Assembly (NCBI RefSeq): GCF_002831685.1
Contig: NZ_CP025119.1
Location: 2,676,001-2,740,000 of the forward strand
From: Polaribacter sp. ALD11
Lineage (GTDB): Bacteria; Bacteroidota; Bacteroidia; Flavobacteriales; Flavobacteriaceae
Direction of reading: 5' to 3'
DNA length: 64,000 bases
Below the pieces are notes generated by a model. It ran no database searches, was not told the DNA's origin, and worked only from the letters and a program-made list of their open reading frames with translations. The position numbers and the translations under genes are program-made. Within the stretch, counting starts at the first letter, position 1; each line of letters starts with the position of its first letter. Of the stretch, positions 1 to 8,781 are shown in pieces.

Positions 1-1
1 C

Positions 2-829
2 AATATGAACATCATAAACCCAGCATATGCTGGGTCTTATGATGCCTTGAGCATAAACTTTTTAGGGAGGTCTCAATGGGTTGGTATAGATGGGGCACCA
101 CGAACATTAACTATGGGTATAAATTCTCCCGTTGGTAGAAATGTAGGTTTAGGCTTATCGGTTATAATAGATGAACTAGGCCCTGTAGAAGAACAAAATG
201 TTTATGGAGATTTTTCTTACACTTTAAAAGTTGGTAAAAATGCAAAGTTAGCATTGGGGTTAAAAGCAGGTTTTACCTTCTTTAACGTTTGTTTACCTTG
301 TCTAAGCACTGTAAATAAGAATGATGAGGCTTTTATAAATGAAAATGCAAATAAAGTATTGCCAAATTTTGGAGCTGGTGCTTTCTATTACACAAACAAA
401 TTTTATGCAGGTTTATCTATACCTAATTTGTTGCAAACATTTCATTTTGAGAAAAAAGGAGGTCAAGTAACTAGAGCATCAGAGAGAAAACATTTTTTCC
501 TTACTTCTGGTTATGTTTTTGATTTATCAAATGATGTAAAATTAAAACCATCTATGATGGTAAAAGCTGCTGAAGGAGCACCTTTATCTATAGACTTTTC
601 TGGAAACGTTTTATTATACGATAAATTAGAGTTTGGTCTTTCTTACAGATTAGATGAATCTGTTTCTGCATTAATTAATGTTAGAGCATCAAGAAGTTTA
701 AGAATAGGTTATGCTTATGATTATACGTTAACAAATCTTGGTAATTTCAATTCGGGTTCACATGAGGTTTTTGTCCTATTTAATTTCGATTTTGAAAGAA
801 ATAAAATTAGATCACCAAGATTCTTCTAG
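2..829 (+). CDS. PorP/SprF family T9SS outer-membrane protein (5' truncated)
   Basis: The reading frame is open from the left edge of the window, so the true start and signal peptide lie outside. The first visible residues (NMNIINPAYAGS) are the conserved N-terminal signature of PorP/SprF proteins, and the rest alternates short hydrophobic beta-strands with polar turns, as in an outer-membrane beta-barrel. PorP/SprF proteins act with the type IX secretion system; many are partners for one particular cargo protein, usually encoded just upstream, which here would be outside the window. The stop is 16 bp before the start of the OmpA-family gene, and this PorP-OmpA pairing is standard in Flavobacteriia. 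Family assignment is strong; the specific cargo is unknown. Confidence 0.9.
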   Translation, partial: NMNIINPAYAGSYDALSINFLGRSQWVGIDGAPRTLTMGINSPVGRNVGLGLSVIIDELGPVEEQNVYGDFSYTLKVGKNAKLALGLKAGFTFFNVCLPCLSTVNKNDEAFINENANKVLPNFGAGAFYYTNKFYAGLSIPNLLQTFHFEKKGGQVTRASERKHFFLTSGYVFDLSNDVKLKPSMMVKAAEGAPLSIDFSGNVLLYDKLEFGLSYRLDESVSALINVRASRSLRIGYAYDYTLTNLGNFNSGSHEVFVLFNFDFERNKIRSPRFF

Positions 830-845
830 ACTTAACAAAACAATT

Positions 846-2825
846 ATGAAAAAAACAATACAAATTACAGTCATACTTTTATTTAGCTCTTTTGCCATAT
901 TTGGACAAACAAAAGAAACTAAAAAAGCAGATACCTATTTCGAAAACTTATCTTATGCATCGGCTGCGGAAACTTATAAAGCATTAGCAGAAGAAAACGC
1001 AACAGAACATGTTTTAAAAAGATTAGGAGATAGCTATTATTTTAATGTAAAGATGGTAGATGCATCAGAAGCTTATCGCAAGTTATTTAATGAATTTCCA
1101 AATCAAACACCAGAACATATTTTTAGATACGCACAAACTTTAAGAAGTATTGATAAGTTCGAAGATTCTAAAATGTGGATGAAAAAATTTCACCAAGCAA
1201 AAAAAGGAGATACAAGAGGTGTTCATTTTACAGATGAAGAGCTTTCTTTAGATGAATTAATAAAAGGAAAACCTGGGTATGAAGTAACAAATCAAAGAAG
1301 TATAAATACAAAGTATTCAGACTTTGGAGTTACAGATTATGGGAATACGATTCTTTTCTCATCACCTAGAAATAGAAATATATATGTAAAAAGAAACCAC
1401 AATAGAAATGATAAAAACTTTTTGGATATCTATAAAGTTATCAAAGAAAAAATAACGACTATTGAAGGTGAAGATTCACAGGTTAGACCAATGTTTACAG
1501 ATGAAGTTAACTCAATTTATCATGAGTCTTCTGTATCTTTTTCTCCAGATAGACAAACAATGTATTTTACAAGAAATAATTATGTAGCTGGTAAGTATAA
1601 AGTTGATGAAGAAGGTTATAATAATTTAAAAATACTAAAAGCAGAATGGGTTTATAATAAATGGACGAATATAGTAGAACTTCCTTTTAATAGTAGTGAA
1701 TATTCTACGGGTCACCCCTCTGTAAGTAAAAATGGTGAAAAACTTTATTTTGCTTCAGACATGCCCGGAGGAATTGGTGCAACAGATATCTATGTTGTAG
1801 ATATTAAAACTGATGGTTCTTTTGGTGCAGTTCAAAATTTAGGTTCTGAAGTAAATACAGAAGGTAGAGAGATGTTTCCTTTTATTTCAGATGAAGAAGT
1901 ATTATATTTTTCTTCAGACGGTCATTTTGGTATTGGAGCTCTAGATGTTTTTGCAACTAAAAAAGAAAAAGGACTTTATAAAAAACCAGTTAATTTAAAA
2001 GCACCTGTAAATTCTAAATTAGATGATTTTGCATTTTCTATAAACTCAGTAACTAAAAAAGGTTATTTGTCTTCAAATAGAGAAGGTGGTGTTGGTGATG
2101 ATGATATTTATGCGGTTGTAGAATTAGAGCAACCAGAAGTTGTTAAAACGGCTTGTACACAAATAGTTTCTGGAACTGTAAAAGATAAAAAATATCAGAA
2201 TCCATTACCTGGTACAAAGTTAATTTTAAAAGACGCAAATGGTACAGTTGTTAAAGAAGTATATGCAGATGCAAATGCATCATTTACCTTTACATTACCT
2301 TGTAATAAACAATATACAATAGATGCTGTAAAAGAATATTATCAACCAGATACAGCGTCTTTTGTAACAACTAAAGAACAAAAAATAGCGCTTAATTTAA
2401 ATTTTGACATGCAAATAATATCGGATTTTGCTTATAATGAAAGAGGAGAATTAGTTATTGATATTAAGCCTATTTATTTTGATTATGACAAATCTAATAT
2501 TAGAGAAGATGCAGCAATAGAACTAAATAATATTGTTCGTGTTATGAAAAAGTATCAGAAAATAGTAATAAGATCTAGTTCACATACAGATGCAAGAGGT
2601 AAAGAAGAGTATAATGAAGCTTTATCAGATAGAAGAGCAAAATCTTCAGTAGCTTATATTATTAACAAAGGAATTAATTCTAACAGAATTTCAGGAAAAG
2701 GCTTTGGTGAAACAAGATTGGTAAATGGCTGTATAGACAATGATAGACATACAAATAGCGTAAAATGTACCAAAGAAGAACATCAAGCAAATAGAAGAAC
2801 AGAGTTTGTTATTATAAAAATGTAA
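846..2825 (+). CDS. OmpA-family protein with PD40 repeats, partner of PorP/SprF
   Basis: The ATG at 846 gives a clean signal peptide (MKKTIQITVILLFSSFAIFG then Q); an in-frame start at 738 would lie inside the upstream gene and is rejected. Domains in order: TPR-like helices (about residues 25-130), WD40-like PD40 beta-propeller repeats (about 150-430, with repeated SPDRQTMYF and KLYFASDMPGG type motifs), a carboxypeptidase regulatory-like domain (about 440-520), and a C-terminal OmpA peptidoglycan-binding domain (about 540-659, with FDYDKSNIRED and SHTDARG). This architecture is the usual partner of PorP/SprF proteins and probably anchors the complex to peptidoglycan in the periplasm. It is probably co-transcribed with the upstream gene and ends at the terminator at 2849-2878. 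Confidence 0.92.
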   Translation: MKKTIQITVILLFSSFAIFGQTKETKKADTYFENLSYASAAETYKALAEENATEHVLKRLGDSYYFNVKMVDASEAYRKLFNEFPNQTPEHIFRYAQTLRSIDKFEDSKMWMKKFHQAKKGDTRGVHFTDEELSLDELIKGKPGYEVTNQRSINTKYSDFGVTDYGNTILFSSPRNRNIYVKRNHNRNDKNFLDIYKVIKEKITTIEGEDSQVRPMFTDEVNSIYHESSVSFSPDRQTMYFTRNNYVAGKYKVDEEGYNNLKILKAEWVYNKWTNIVELPFNSSEYSTGHPSVSKNGEKLYFASDMPGGIGATDIYVVDIKTDGSFGAVQNLGSEVNTEGREMFPFISDEEVLYFSSDGHFGIGALDVFATKKEKGLYKKPVNLKAPVNSKLDDFAFSINSVTKKGYLSSNREGGVGDDDIYAVVELEQPEVVKTACTQIVSGTVKDKKYQNPLPGTKLILKDANGTVVKEVYADANASFTFTLPCNKQYTIDAVKEYYQPDTASFVTTKEQKIALNLNFDMQIISDFAYNERGELVIDIKPIYFDYDKSNIREDAAIELNNIVRVMKKYQKIVIRSSSHTDARGKEEYNEALSDRRAKSSVAYIINKGINSNRISGKGFGETRLVNGCIDNDRHTNSVKCTKEEHQANRRTEFVIIKM

Positions 2826-2848
2826 TAGATAATTATTTACAATTTAAG

Positions 2849-2878
2849 AAGAGTCTTTTATAAGGCTCTTTTTTTTTG
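2849..2878 (+). terminator. Rho-independent terminator after the OmpA gene
   Basis: A 9-bp stem (AAGAGTCTT / AAGGCTCTT with one T-G wobble) and a 4-nt loop are followed by a run of T. It lies 23 bp after the OmpA stop and separates this operon from ileS. Confidence 0.85.
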
Positions 2879-2942
2879 TGCCATAAATCAAAGAATTACA
2901 AGAAATTGATTAATTTCGCAATCTTATAAGAAAAGATACATA

Positions 2943-5900
2943 ATGAAAGCGAAATTTCCTGAGTATAAAGGTCTTGACTTGCCAAAAGTAGCAGAAGAAA
3001 TTCTAAACTATTGGGAACAAAATAACATATTTGAAAAAAGTGTAACTACAAGAGAAGGTGCAGAACCTTATGTTTTCTTTGAAGGACCTCCTTCTGCAAA
3101 CGGACTTCCAGGAGTTCACCATGTTTTAGCGAGAGCGATTAAAGATATTTTTCCGCGCTATAAAACCATGAAAGGATACCAAGTAAAGCGTAAAGCTGGT
3201 TGGGATACGCATGGTCTACCAATAGAGTTAGGTGTAGAAAAAGAATTAGGAATTACTAAAGAAGACATTGGTAAGAAAATTTCTGTGGAAGATTATAATG
3301 CAGCCTGTAGAAAAGCAGTAATGCGTTACACGGATATTTGGAATGATTTAACTCAGAAAATGGGGTATTGGGTAGATATGGAAGATCCATATATTACTTA
3401 TGAACCAAAATATATGGAATCTGTTTGGTGGTTGCTAAAAGAGATTTATAATAAAGAATTAATTTACAAAGGTTATACCATTCAGCCTTATTCACCAAAA
3501 GCAGGTACAGGTTTAAGTTCTCACGAACTAAATCAACCAGGAACTTACCAAGATGTAACAGATACTACAATTGTTGCGCAATTTAAGGCAGTAGAAAATA
3601 CACTTCCAGGTTTTTTACAAAACGAAGGAACTATTCATTTTATAGCTTGGACAACAACTCCTTGGACGCTGCCAAGTAATACAGCATTAACTGTTGGGCC
3701 AAAAATTGAGTATGTTTTAGTAGATACTTTCAATCAATATACGTTTGAACCAACAAAAGTTGTGTTGGCAAAAAAATTAGTTGGAAAACAATTTGGAGGG
3801 AAAAATAGTGTTCGAGTTGAAACCTTAGAAGAACTAAAAGCGTATAATTCTGGTGATAAAAAGATTCCTTTTTATGTAGTAAAAGAATTTATAGGTAAAG
3901 ATTTAGTTGGAATTAAGTACGAGCAATTATTAGATTACGATTGTAAGTTTGAAAACAAACAAGACGCTTTTAGAATAATTTCTGGAGATTTTGTAACTAC
4001 AGAAGATGGAACAGGAATTGTACACACCGCGCCAACTTTTGGAGCAGATGATGCTTTAGTAGCAAAACAAGCAGTGCCTCCAATTCCACCCTTATTAATT
4101 AAGGATGAAAATGATAATTTAGTTCCTTTAGTAGATTTACAAGGTAGATTCAGAAAAGAAATTAAGGATGATATTTATGGTTTTGCAGGAGAATATGTTA
4201 AAGCAGAATATTTAAATGAAAAAGATTTAGAAGTAGCATTAGAAATTCAACAAGAAAAATTAACGGAGGTTTTAAAAAATCAAGACAAATATTTATCTGT
4301 TGATGAACGTTTAGGACTGAAGTTAAAGAACGAAAACAAAGCTTTTAAAGTCGAAAAATACAAACACAGTTATCCGAATTGTTGGCGTACAGATAAACCA
4401 ATTTTATATTACCCGTTAGATTCTTGGTTTATTAAAGTAACCGATGTAAAAGACAGAATGCACGAGTTGAACAAAACGATTAACTGGAAACCTGAATCTA
4501 CAGGAACTGGACGTTTTGGAAACTGGTTAGCAAATGCAAACGATTGGAATTTATCTCGTTCTAGATATTGGGGAATTCCATTACCAATCTGGAGAACAGA
4601 AGATGGTAAAGAAGAAATTTGTATAGGTTCTGTAAAAGAATTAAAAGAACAGATGGCAAAGGCTGTTGAAGCTGGCGTTTTAGCAAAAGATATTTTTGAA
4701 GATTTTGAAGTCGGAAATATGACTGAAGAAAACTATGCGAAAATAGATTTACATAAGAATATTGTAGATGAAATTGTGTTGGTTTCTGCAACCGGACAAC
4801 CAATGAAACGTGAAAGCGATTTAATTGATGTTTGGTTCGATTCTGGTTCTATGCCTTATGCACAATGGCATTATCCGTTTGAAAATAAAGAAAACATTGA
4901 TGGTGGGAAAGCTTTTCCAGCAGACTTTATTGCAGAAGGAGTAGATCAAACAAGAGGTTGGTTTTATACCATGCATGCCATTGCAACAATGGTTTTCGAT
5001 TCTATAGCATATAAAAACGTGGTTTCTAACGGATTGGTTTTAGATAAAAACGGACATAAAATGTCTAAACGTTTAGGGAATGCAACAGATCCGTTTACAA
5101 CTTTATCTACCTATGGTGCAGATGCAACACGTTGGTATATGATTTCTAATGCAAATCCTTGGGACAACTTAAAATTTGATTTAGAAGGGATTGAAGAGGT
5201 AAAACGTAAGTTTTTCGGAACGTTATACAACACCTATTCGTTCTTTACTTTATATACAAACATTGATGGTTTTTCTTACAAAGAAGCAGATATTCCTTTA
5301 GAAAAAAGACCAGAATTAGATCGATGGATTTTATCTGAATTACACACTTTAATTAATAAAGTAGATAAATTCTACGAAGAATATGAACCTACGAGAGCTG
5401 CAAGAGCAATATCAGACTTTACTCAAGATTATTTAAGTAACTGGTATGTGCGTTTAAGTAGAAGACGTTTTTGGAAAGGAGATTATCAAACAGATAAGAT
5501 TTCTGCATATCAAACTTTGTACACATGTATGAATACGATTGCAAAATTGGGTGCACCAATTGCACCTTTCTTTATGGATCGATTGTATCAAGATTTAAAT
5601 TCTGTTACTCAAAAAGAAACATCAGAAAGTATTCATTTAGCAAATTTTCCAAAATACGATGCAAGCTTTGTAGATAAAAGTTTAGAACGTAAAATGGAAA
5701 ATGCGCAAACAATATCATCTTTGGTTTTATCGTTAAGAGCGAAAGAGAAGATAAAAGTACGCCAGCCATTGCAAAAAATAATGATTCCTGTTGATAATGC
5801 ACAACAGAAGGAAGAAATTTTAGCAGTTGCTGATTTAATTAAGAACGAAGTAAATATTAAAGAAATTCAGATTTTAGACGATGCTTCAGAAATTTTAATC

Positions 5901-6419
5901 AAACAAATTAAGCCGAATTTTAAAACATTAGGGCCAAAGTTTGGAAAAGATATGCGTTTTATAGCTGCTGAAGTTCAAAAGTTTAATCAAGAAGATATTA
6001 ACAAAATAGAGAAAGATAAAAACATTCTTCTTAACGTTAATGGAAAAAATATTACTTTGGAACTCTCGGATGTAGAGATATCATCTAAAGACATAGAAGG
6101 TTGGTTAGTCGCAAATGAAGGTTCGTTAACGGTTGCTTTAGACGTTACTATAAGTGAGGAATTGCACAAAGAAGGAGTTGCTAGAGAGTTGGTAAACAGA
6201 ATTCAGAATGCGCGTAAAGACACTGGTTTAGAAGTAACAGATAAAATTAAATTAACGGTTTTAAATTTCGAAAACCTACAAAAATCTATCACAGATAATA
6301 AGGAATACATTATGAGTGAAACATTAACCAAAGAATTGGTTTTTGTAGATGAGTTAAACAATGGTACAGAAATTGAATTTGATACCATTAAAAGTAGAAT
6401 ATTAATAGAAAAATTGTAA
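2943..6419 (+). CDS. ileS: Isoleucyl-tRNA synthetase
   Basis: Charges tRNA-Ile with isoleucine in the cytoplasm. The 1158-residue protein carries the class I signature as GVHHVLARAI near residue 57 (HIGH-type), the WDTHGLP motif near 89, a long editing (CP1) insertion with WTTTPWTLPSNTAL, and NGHKMSKRLGNA near 700 (KMSKS-type loop). The C-terminal part is an anticodon-binding domain followed by about 200 residues without a zinc-finger cysteine cluster, fitting the longer eukaryote-like IleS clade common in Bacteroidota. The ATG at 2943 starts the conserved N-terminus. The DksA-like gene begins 4 bp after its stop, so the two are almost certainly co-transcribed. Confidence 0.98.
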   Translation: MKAKFPEYKGLDLPKVAEEILNYWEQNNIFEKSVTTREGAEPYVFFEGPPSANGLPGVHHVLARAIKDIFPRYKTMKGYQVKRKAGWDTHGLPIELGVEKELGITKEDIGKKISVEDYNAACRKAVMRYTDIWNDLTQKMGYWVDMEDPYITYEPKYMESVWWLLKEIYNKELIYKGYTIQPYSPKAGTGLSSHELNQPGTYQDVTDTTIVAQFKAVENTLPGFLQNEGTIHFIAWTTTPWTLPSNTALTVGPKIEYVLVDTFNQYTFEPTKVVLAKKLVGKQFGGKNSVRVETLEELKAYNSGDKKIPFYVVKEFIGKDLVGIKYEQLLDYDCKFENKQDAFRIISGDFVTTEDGTGIVHTAPTFGADDALVAKQAVPPIPPLLIKDENDNLVPLVDLQGRFRKEIKDDIYGFAGEYVKAEYLNEKDLEVALEIQQEKLTEVLKNQDKYLSVDERLGLKLKNENKAFKVEKYKHSYPNCWRTDKPILYYPLDSWFIKVTDVKDRMHELNKTINWKPESTGTGRFGNWLANANDWNLSRSRYWGIPLPIWRTEDGKEEICIGSVKELKEQMAKAVEAGVLAKDIFEDFEVGNMTEENYAKIDLHKNIVDEIVLVSATGQPMKRESDLIDVWFDSGSMPYAQWHYPFENKENIDGGKAFPADFIAEGVDQTRGWFYTMHAIATMVFDSIAYKNVVSNGLVLDKNGHKMSKRLGNATDPFTTLSTYGADATRWYMISNANPWDNLKFDLEGIEEVKRKFFGTLYNTYSFFTLYTNIDGFSYKEADIPLEKRPELDRWILSELHTLINKVDKFYEEYEPTRAARAISDFTQDYLSNWYVRLSRRRFWKGDYQTDKISAYQTLYTCMNTIAKLGAPIAPFFMDRLYQDLNSVTQKETSESIHLANFPKYDASFVDKSLERKMENAQTISSLVLSLRAKEKIKVRQPLQKIMIPVDNAQQKEEILAVADLIKNEVNIKEIQILDDASEILIKQIKPNFKTLGPKFGKDMRFIAAEVQKFNQEDINKIEKDKNILLNVNGKNITLELSDVEISSKDIEGWLVANEGSLTVALDVTISEELHKEGVARELVNRIQNARKDTGLEVTDKIKLTVLNFENLQKSITDNKEYIMSETLTKELVFVDELNNGTEIEFDTIKSRILIEKL

Positions 6420-6423
6420 GAAT

Positions 6424-6801
6424 ATGTCAGACGTTAAATTAAGATATTCAGATGCAGATTTACAAGAGTTTAAAGCAATTATAGATCAAAAAATTACAAG
6501 GGCAGAAACAGATTTAGAGTCATTAGAAAGTTCGTATAAAAATAATGCTGGTAATGGTACAGATGATACATCACCATCATTTAAATCATTTGATGAAGGT
6601 TCTGAGGTAATGAGCAAAGAGTCTAATGTGCAGTTAGCAATACGACAAGAAAAGTTTATTAGAGACCTTAAAAATGCCTTAATGCGTATAGAAAATAAAA
6701 CATACGGTATTTGTAGAGTTACACGTAAATTAATTCAAAAAGAGCGCTTAAAATTAGTGCCTCACGCTACTTTAAGTATTGAAGCAAAACGCAAACAATA
6801 G
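6424..6801 (+). CDS. TraR/DksA-family protein with degenerate zinc finger
   Basis: A 125-residue cytoplasmic protein of the size and layout of bacterial DksA/TraR proteins, which bind the RNA polymerase secondary channel and modulate stringent-response promoters. The N-terminal half is a predicted coiled coil, and the C-terminal part has the family signature (ALMRIENKTYGICRVTRKLI). Only one cysteine (in GICRVT) is visible where canonical members have four, so the zinc site is not intact. It follows ileS by 4 bp and is closed by a terminator at 6807-6838; ileS-dksA-lspA is a conserved Bacteroidota order. Family membership is secure; activity on RNA polymerase is inferred. Confidence 0.9.
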   Translation: MSDVKLRYSDADLQEFKAIIDQKITRAETDLESLESSYKNNAGNGTDDTSPSFKSFDEGSEVMSKESNVQLAIRQEKFIRDLKNALMRIENKTYGICRVTRKLIQKERLKLVPHATLSIEAKRKQ

Positions 6802-6806
6802 TATTT

Positions 6807-6838
6807 AAAAAAGCTTCCATTATTTGGAAGCTTTTTTT
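6807..6838 (+). terminator. Rho-independent terminator after the dksA-like gene
   Basis: A perfect 13-bp inverted repeat (AAAAAAGCTTCCA with its complement) with a 5-nt loop ends in a T run. It begins 6 bp after the stop codon. Confidence 0.88.
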
Positions 6839-6930
6839 TATTGTAAACAACAAAAACTGTCGTTTGAGGGTTTTTCTGAAGTATGAAGAAAAATTGTTTC
6901 CGAAAATTCGGGAGAGAACTTATATTATTA

Positions 6931-7578
6931 ATGAAAAATTATATCTTTCTTATTTGTTTTTTTTCAGTTTCTTTTTTAGGATTCTCTCAAAAAAAAGCAA
7001 TAAAAAAATTTACAACCGCTGCGAAAACAATTAGTATTTTTACAGAAGGGTTAGATGATTTTGTGTTAGAAAATTCAGATTCTGAGTTTATAGAAGTTTT
7101 TTTGTATGCAGAAAACCCAAACAAACAGCATATTATTGTTGAAGAAAAAAATAGGGAAACGGAAATAAGATTTAAAATTCCTGTTTTTAAAAATGAAGAT
7201 GAAATCTTTAGAAAGTATATTACAAAAAGATTAAAAAGAGCAACAGCAACCATTAAACTTCCAAAAAATAGTGCTATTTCTATTTTTGGAGAAAACATTA
7301 ATATTACGTCTAAGAGTTACAACGGAGACTTAAGAGTTTTTATAGAAAATGGGATTGTGAAATTAGATACGATTCAGCAAAATTTAGAATTAAAAGTGTT
7401 CTCTGGCAATATCTTAGGAACTTTTAAAAAGACAAACCTTAAAGCAGTTTCTAATCTTGGGAAAATTAAAATTGACGGCAATTTTTATCAAAAAAAATAT
7501 CAAGAAAAAGAACTTTCAGTAACTACAAAAGTATCAATTACTACAATAAAAGGGAATATTTTCTTAACACACCAATAA
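6931..7578 (+). CDS. Exported protein of unknown function
   Basis: I do not recognise a named family. The ATG at 6931 is preferred over the one at 6883 because it places a normal signal peptide first (MKNYIFLICFFSVSFLGFSQ) and follows a purine-rich GGGAGAG. The 215-residue product is lysine-rich, and its C-terminal half has strand-turn repeats (for example NGIVKLDTIQQNLELKVFSG) resembling the beta-helix of adhesin-like DUF4097-type proteins, which is only a suggestion. It is probably periplasmic or surface exposed. It ends 43 bp before lspA, in the same orientation, but lspA seems to have its own promoter. Confidence 0.7.
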   Translation: MKNYIFLICFFSVSFLGFSQKKAIKKFTTAAKTISIFTEGLDDFVLENSDSEFIEVFLYAENPNKQHIIVEEKNRETEIRFKIPVFKNEDEIFRKYITKRLKRATATIKLPKNSAISIFGENINITSKSYNGDLRVFIENGIVKLDTIQQNLELKVFSGNILGTFKKTNLKAVSNLGKIKIDGNFYQKKYQEKELSVTTKVSITTIKGNIFLTHQ

Positions 7579-7593
7579 ATATAATAATAGTGT

Positions 7594-7601
7594 TATTTTT
7601 G
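7594..7601 (+). promoter_or_regulatory. Bacteroidota -7 promoter element for lspA
   Basis: TATTTTTG matches the Bacteroidota primary sigma factor -7 consensus TAnnTTTG exactly. It lies about 20 bp before the ATG at 7622, which supports that ATG over the upstream GTG at 7601 inside the element. No convincing -33 TTG was found. Confidence 0.5.
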
Positions 7602-7621
7602 TGTCCATAAAATCAAAAAAA

Positions 7622-8239
7622 ATGTCAAAGAAGAAGCTGGCAATTCTTACTATAATTATCGCTATTTTATTAGATCAGATTATAAAAATCTATGTAAAAA
7701 CTCACTTTGTTTTAGGTGAAGAAGTCTTAGTTTTCGATTGGTTTAGAATCCATTTTACCGAAAACAACGGAATGGCAATGGGTTTTGAATTTGGTGGTAA
7801 AGCAGGAAAACTTTTTTTAACTTTATTTAGATTGGTTGCAGTTTCTGCAATTATTTATTGGTTAATTGGTACTATAAAAAGTAAAGTACACAATGCTGTA
7901 ATTATAGCAATATCTTTAATTTTTTCTGGTGCAGTTGGTAATATTATAGATTCTGTTTTTTACGGAGTTATTTTTGATAATTCTAATCATAAAATAGCAA
8001 CGTTATTTACAGACAAGCCATACGGCACTTTGTTTCATGGTAAAGTTGTAGATATGTTTTATTTTCCTCTTTGGCAAGGAACATTACCAGAATGGATTCC
8101 TTTTATGGGAGGAGAATTCTTTACTTTCTTTCAATATATATTTAATCCTGCAGATGCTTTTATTTCTGTTGGAGTTGCGTTATTATTTATTTTTAACAAA
8201 CAAGCTTTTCCTAAAGAAGAGAAGAGAGTAGAAGCATAA
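7622..8239 (+). CDS. lspA: Lipoprotein signal peptidase (signal peptidase II)
   Basis: Inner-membrane aspartic protease that removes signal peptides from diacylated prolipoproteins. Family motifs are visible: FTENNGMAMGF, the GNIIDSVFYG region with the first catalytic Asp, KVVDMF, and FNPADAFI with the second catalytic Asp. Four hydrophobic segments fit the four-helix topology. At 205 residues it is longer than E. coli LspA because of an insertion between the GNIID and VVDMF motifs, usual in Bacteroidota. The start at 7622 is chosen because the alternative GTG at 7601 overlaps a -7 promoter element. Its substrates here would include GldD and the lipoproteins at 37.6 and 40.0 kb. Confidence 0.96.
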   Translation: MSKKKLAILTIIIAILLDQIIKIYVKTHFVLGEEVLVFDWFRIHFTENNGMAMGFEFGGKAGKLFLTLFRLVAVSAIIYWLIGTIKSKVHNAVIIAISLIFSGAVGNIIDSVFYGVIFDNSNHKIATLFTDKPYGTLFHGKVVDMFYFPLWQGTLPEWIPFMGGEFFTFFQYIFNPADAFISVGVALLFIFNKQAFPKEEKRVEA

Positions 8240-8507
8240 TTGTTTTTAGAGATTACAAAGAAAAAGACATAAATTCCTTGTTTTTAATGATAAACAGATG
8301 TTCTTTATAGCACTTCGTTTCAAATTGGAGTCGCTATAACTAACAATGTGCAATACATAGTCTAAGAGGTACTTAGGTTAATATACTATAACTTTGAGTG
8401 AGTTTTAGTTTTTGGTAAAAATAGATCAATTTTTATTTTTGTTTAAAATCAGAAGTTAATAGGAACACTTTAATTCTTAATGATTTAAGAAGGTTATTTT
8501 TAAAATA
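8240..8507. other. Non-coding spacer between lspA and the accessory locus
   Basis: No gene is seen in these 268 bases. There is an imperfect inverted repeat at about 8307-8343 (TTATAGC with GCTATAA around a 20-base centre), which could be a weak terminator for lspA or an intergenic repeat, and an isolated TAACTTTG -7-like box at 8389-8396 with no downstream gene on that strand. Confidence 0.5.
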
Positions 8508-8545
8508 AAGAAAGGCTGTCAAAATTAATTTTGACAGCCTTTCTT
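8508..8545 (-). terminator. Bidirectional terminator ending the accessory locus
   Basis: A perfect palindrome, 8510-8543, has 17-bp arms beginning GAAAGGCTGTC, extended by two A-T pairs on each side and flanked by A/T runs. It lies about 30 bp beyond the stop of the first small-peptide gene and would end leftward transcripts; it may also stop readthrough from lspA. Confidence 0.88.
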
Positions 8546-8574
8546 ATTTAAGCATTGTTACTTTCCTGTTTTTA

Positions 8575-8754
8575 TTAGAATCCGCTTCCAGGAGCTTCAG
8601 GGCTTGCAGCTTGAGCTTTCTGCGGATTTAAGATCATATAGGTTCCTAATGCAGTTAGGGCTGCATATTTACCATAGCTTCCAATTTTCTTAATAGCATC
8701 TTTACGAGTAATTTCTTGTGATTTATCGTGAGTATTTTCGTTTTGTTTTTTCAT
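8575..8754 (-). CDS. 59-residue exported peptide precursor, copy 1
   Basis: The start ATG (8754) and stop TAA (8575) enclose a 59-residue product, one of three nearly identical copies in the window. It has a hydrophilic lysine-rich N-terminus with TRKDAIKKIG (residues 16-25), a hydrophobic stretch (about 30-42, YAALTALGTYMIL), an AQA signal-peptidase-like site, and the C-terminus ASPEAPGSGF. This reads as a stand-alone signal peptide (Sec, or Tat-like with a single arginine) releasing a peptide of about 10 residues; a single-span membrane peptide is the alternative. It starts 27 bp after the stop of the first T9SS gene, so they are probably co-transcribed. Compared with copies 2 and 3 it has Asn instead of Ser at residue 43. 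I do not know a function for this family. Confidence 0.82.
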   Translation of the reverse strand: MKKQNENTHDKSQEITRKDAIKKIGSYGKYAALTALGTYMILNPQKAQAASPEAPGSGF

Positions 8755-8781
8755 GATATTTTGTCTTTAAAATTCTCGTTA

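Noticed and set aside
738..845. Earlier start for the OmpA gene
   Set aside because: It lies inside the PorP/SprF gene and would place 36 residues before a clear signal peptide.
8389..8396. Plus-strand -7-like box TAACTTTG
   Set aside because: No plus-strand gene follows; the next plus-strand gene is about 18 kb away, and such 8-mers are expected by chance in AT-rich spacers.
8575..8754. Small-peptide genes as toxin-antitoxin or bacteriocin genes
   Set aside because: No partner antitoxin, double-glycine leader, modification enzyme or immunity gene is adjacent; the location after each cargo gene points to a cargo-linked role.
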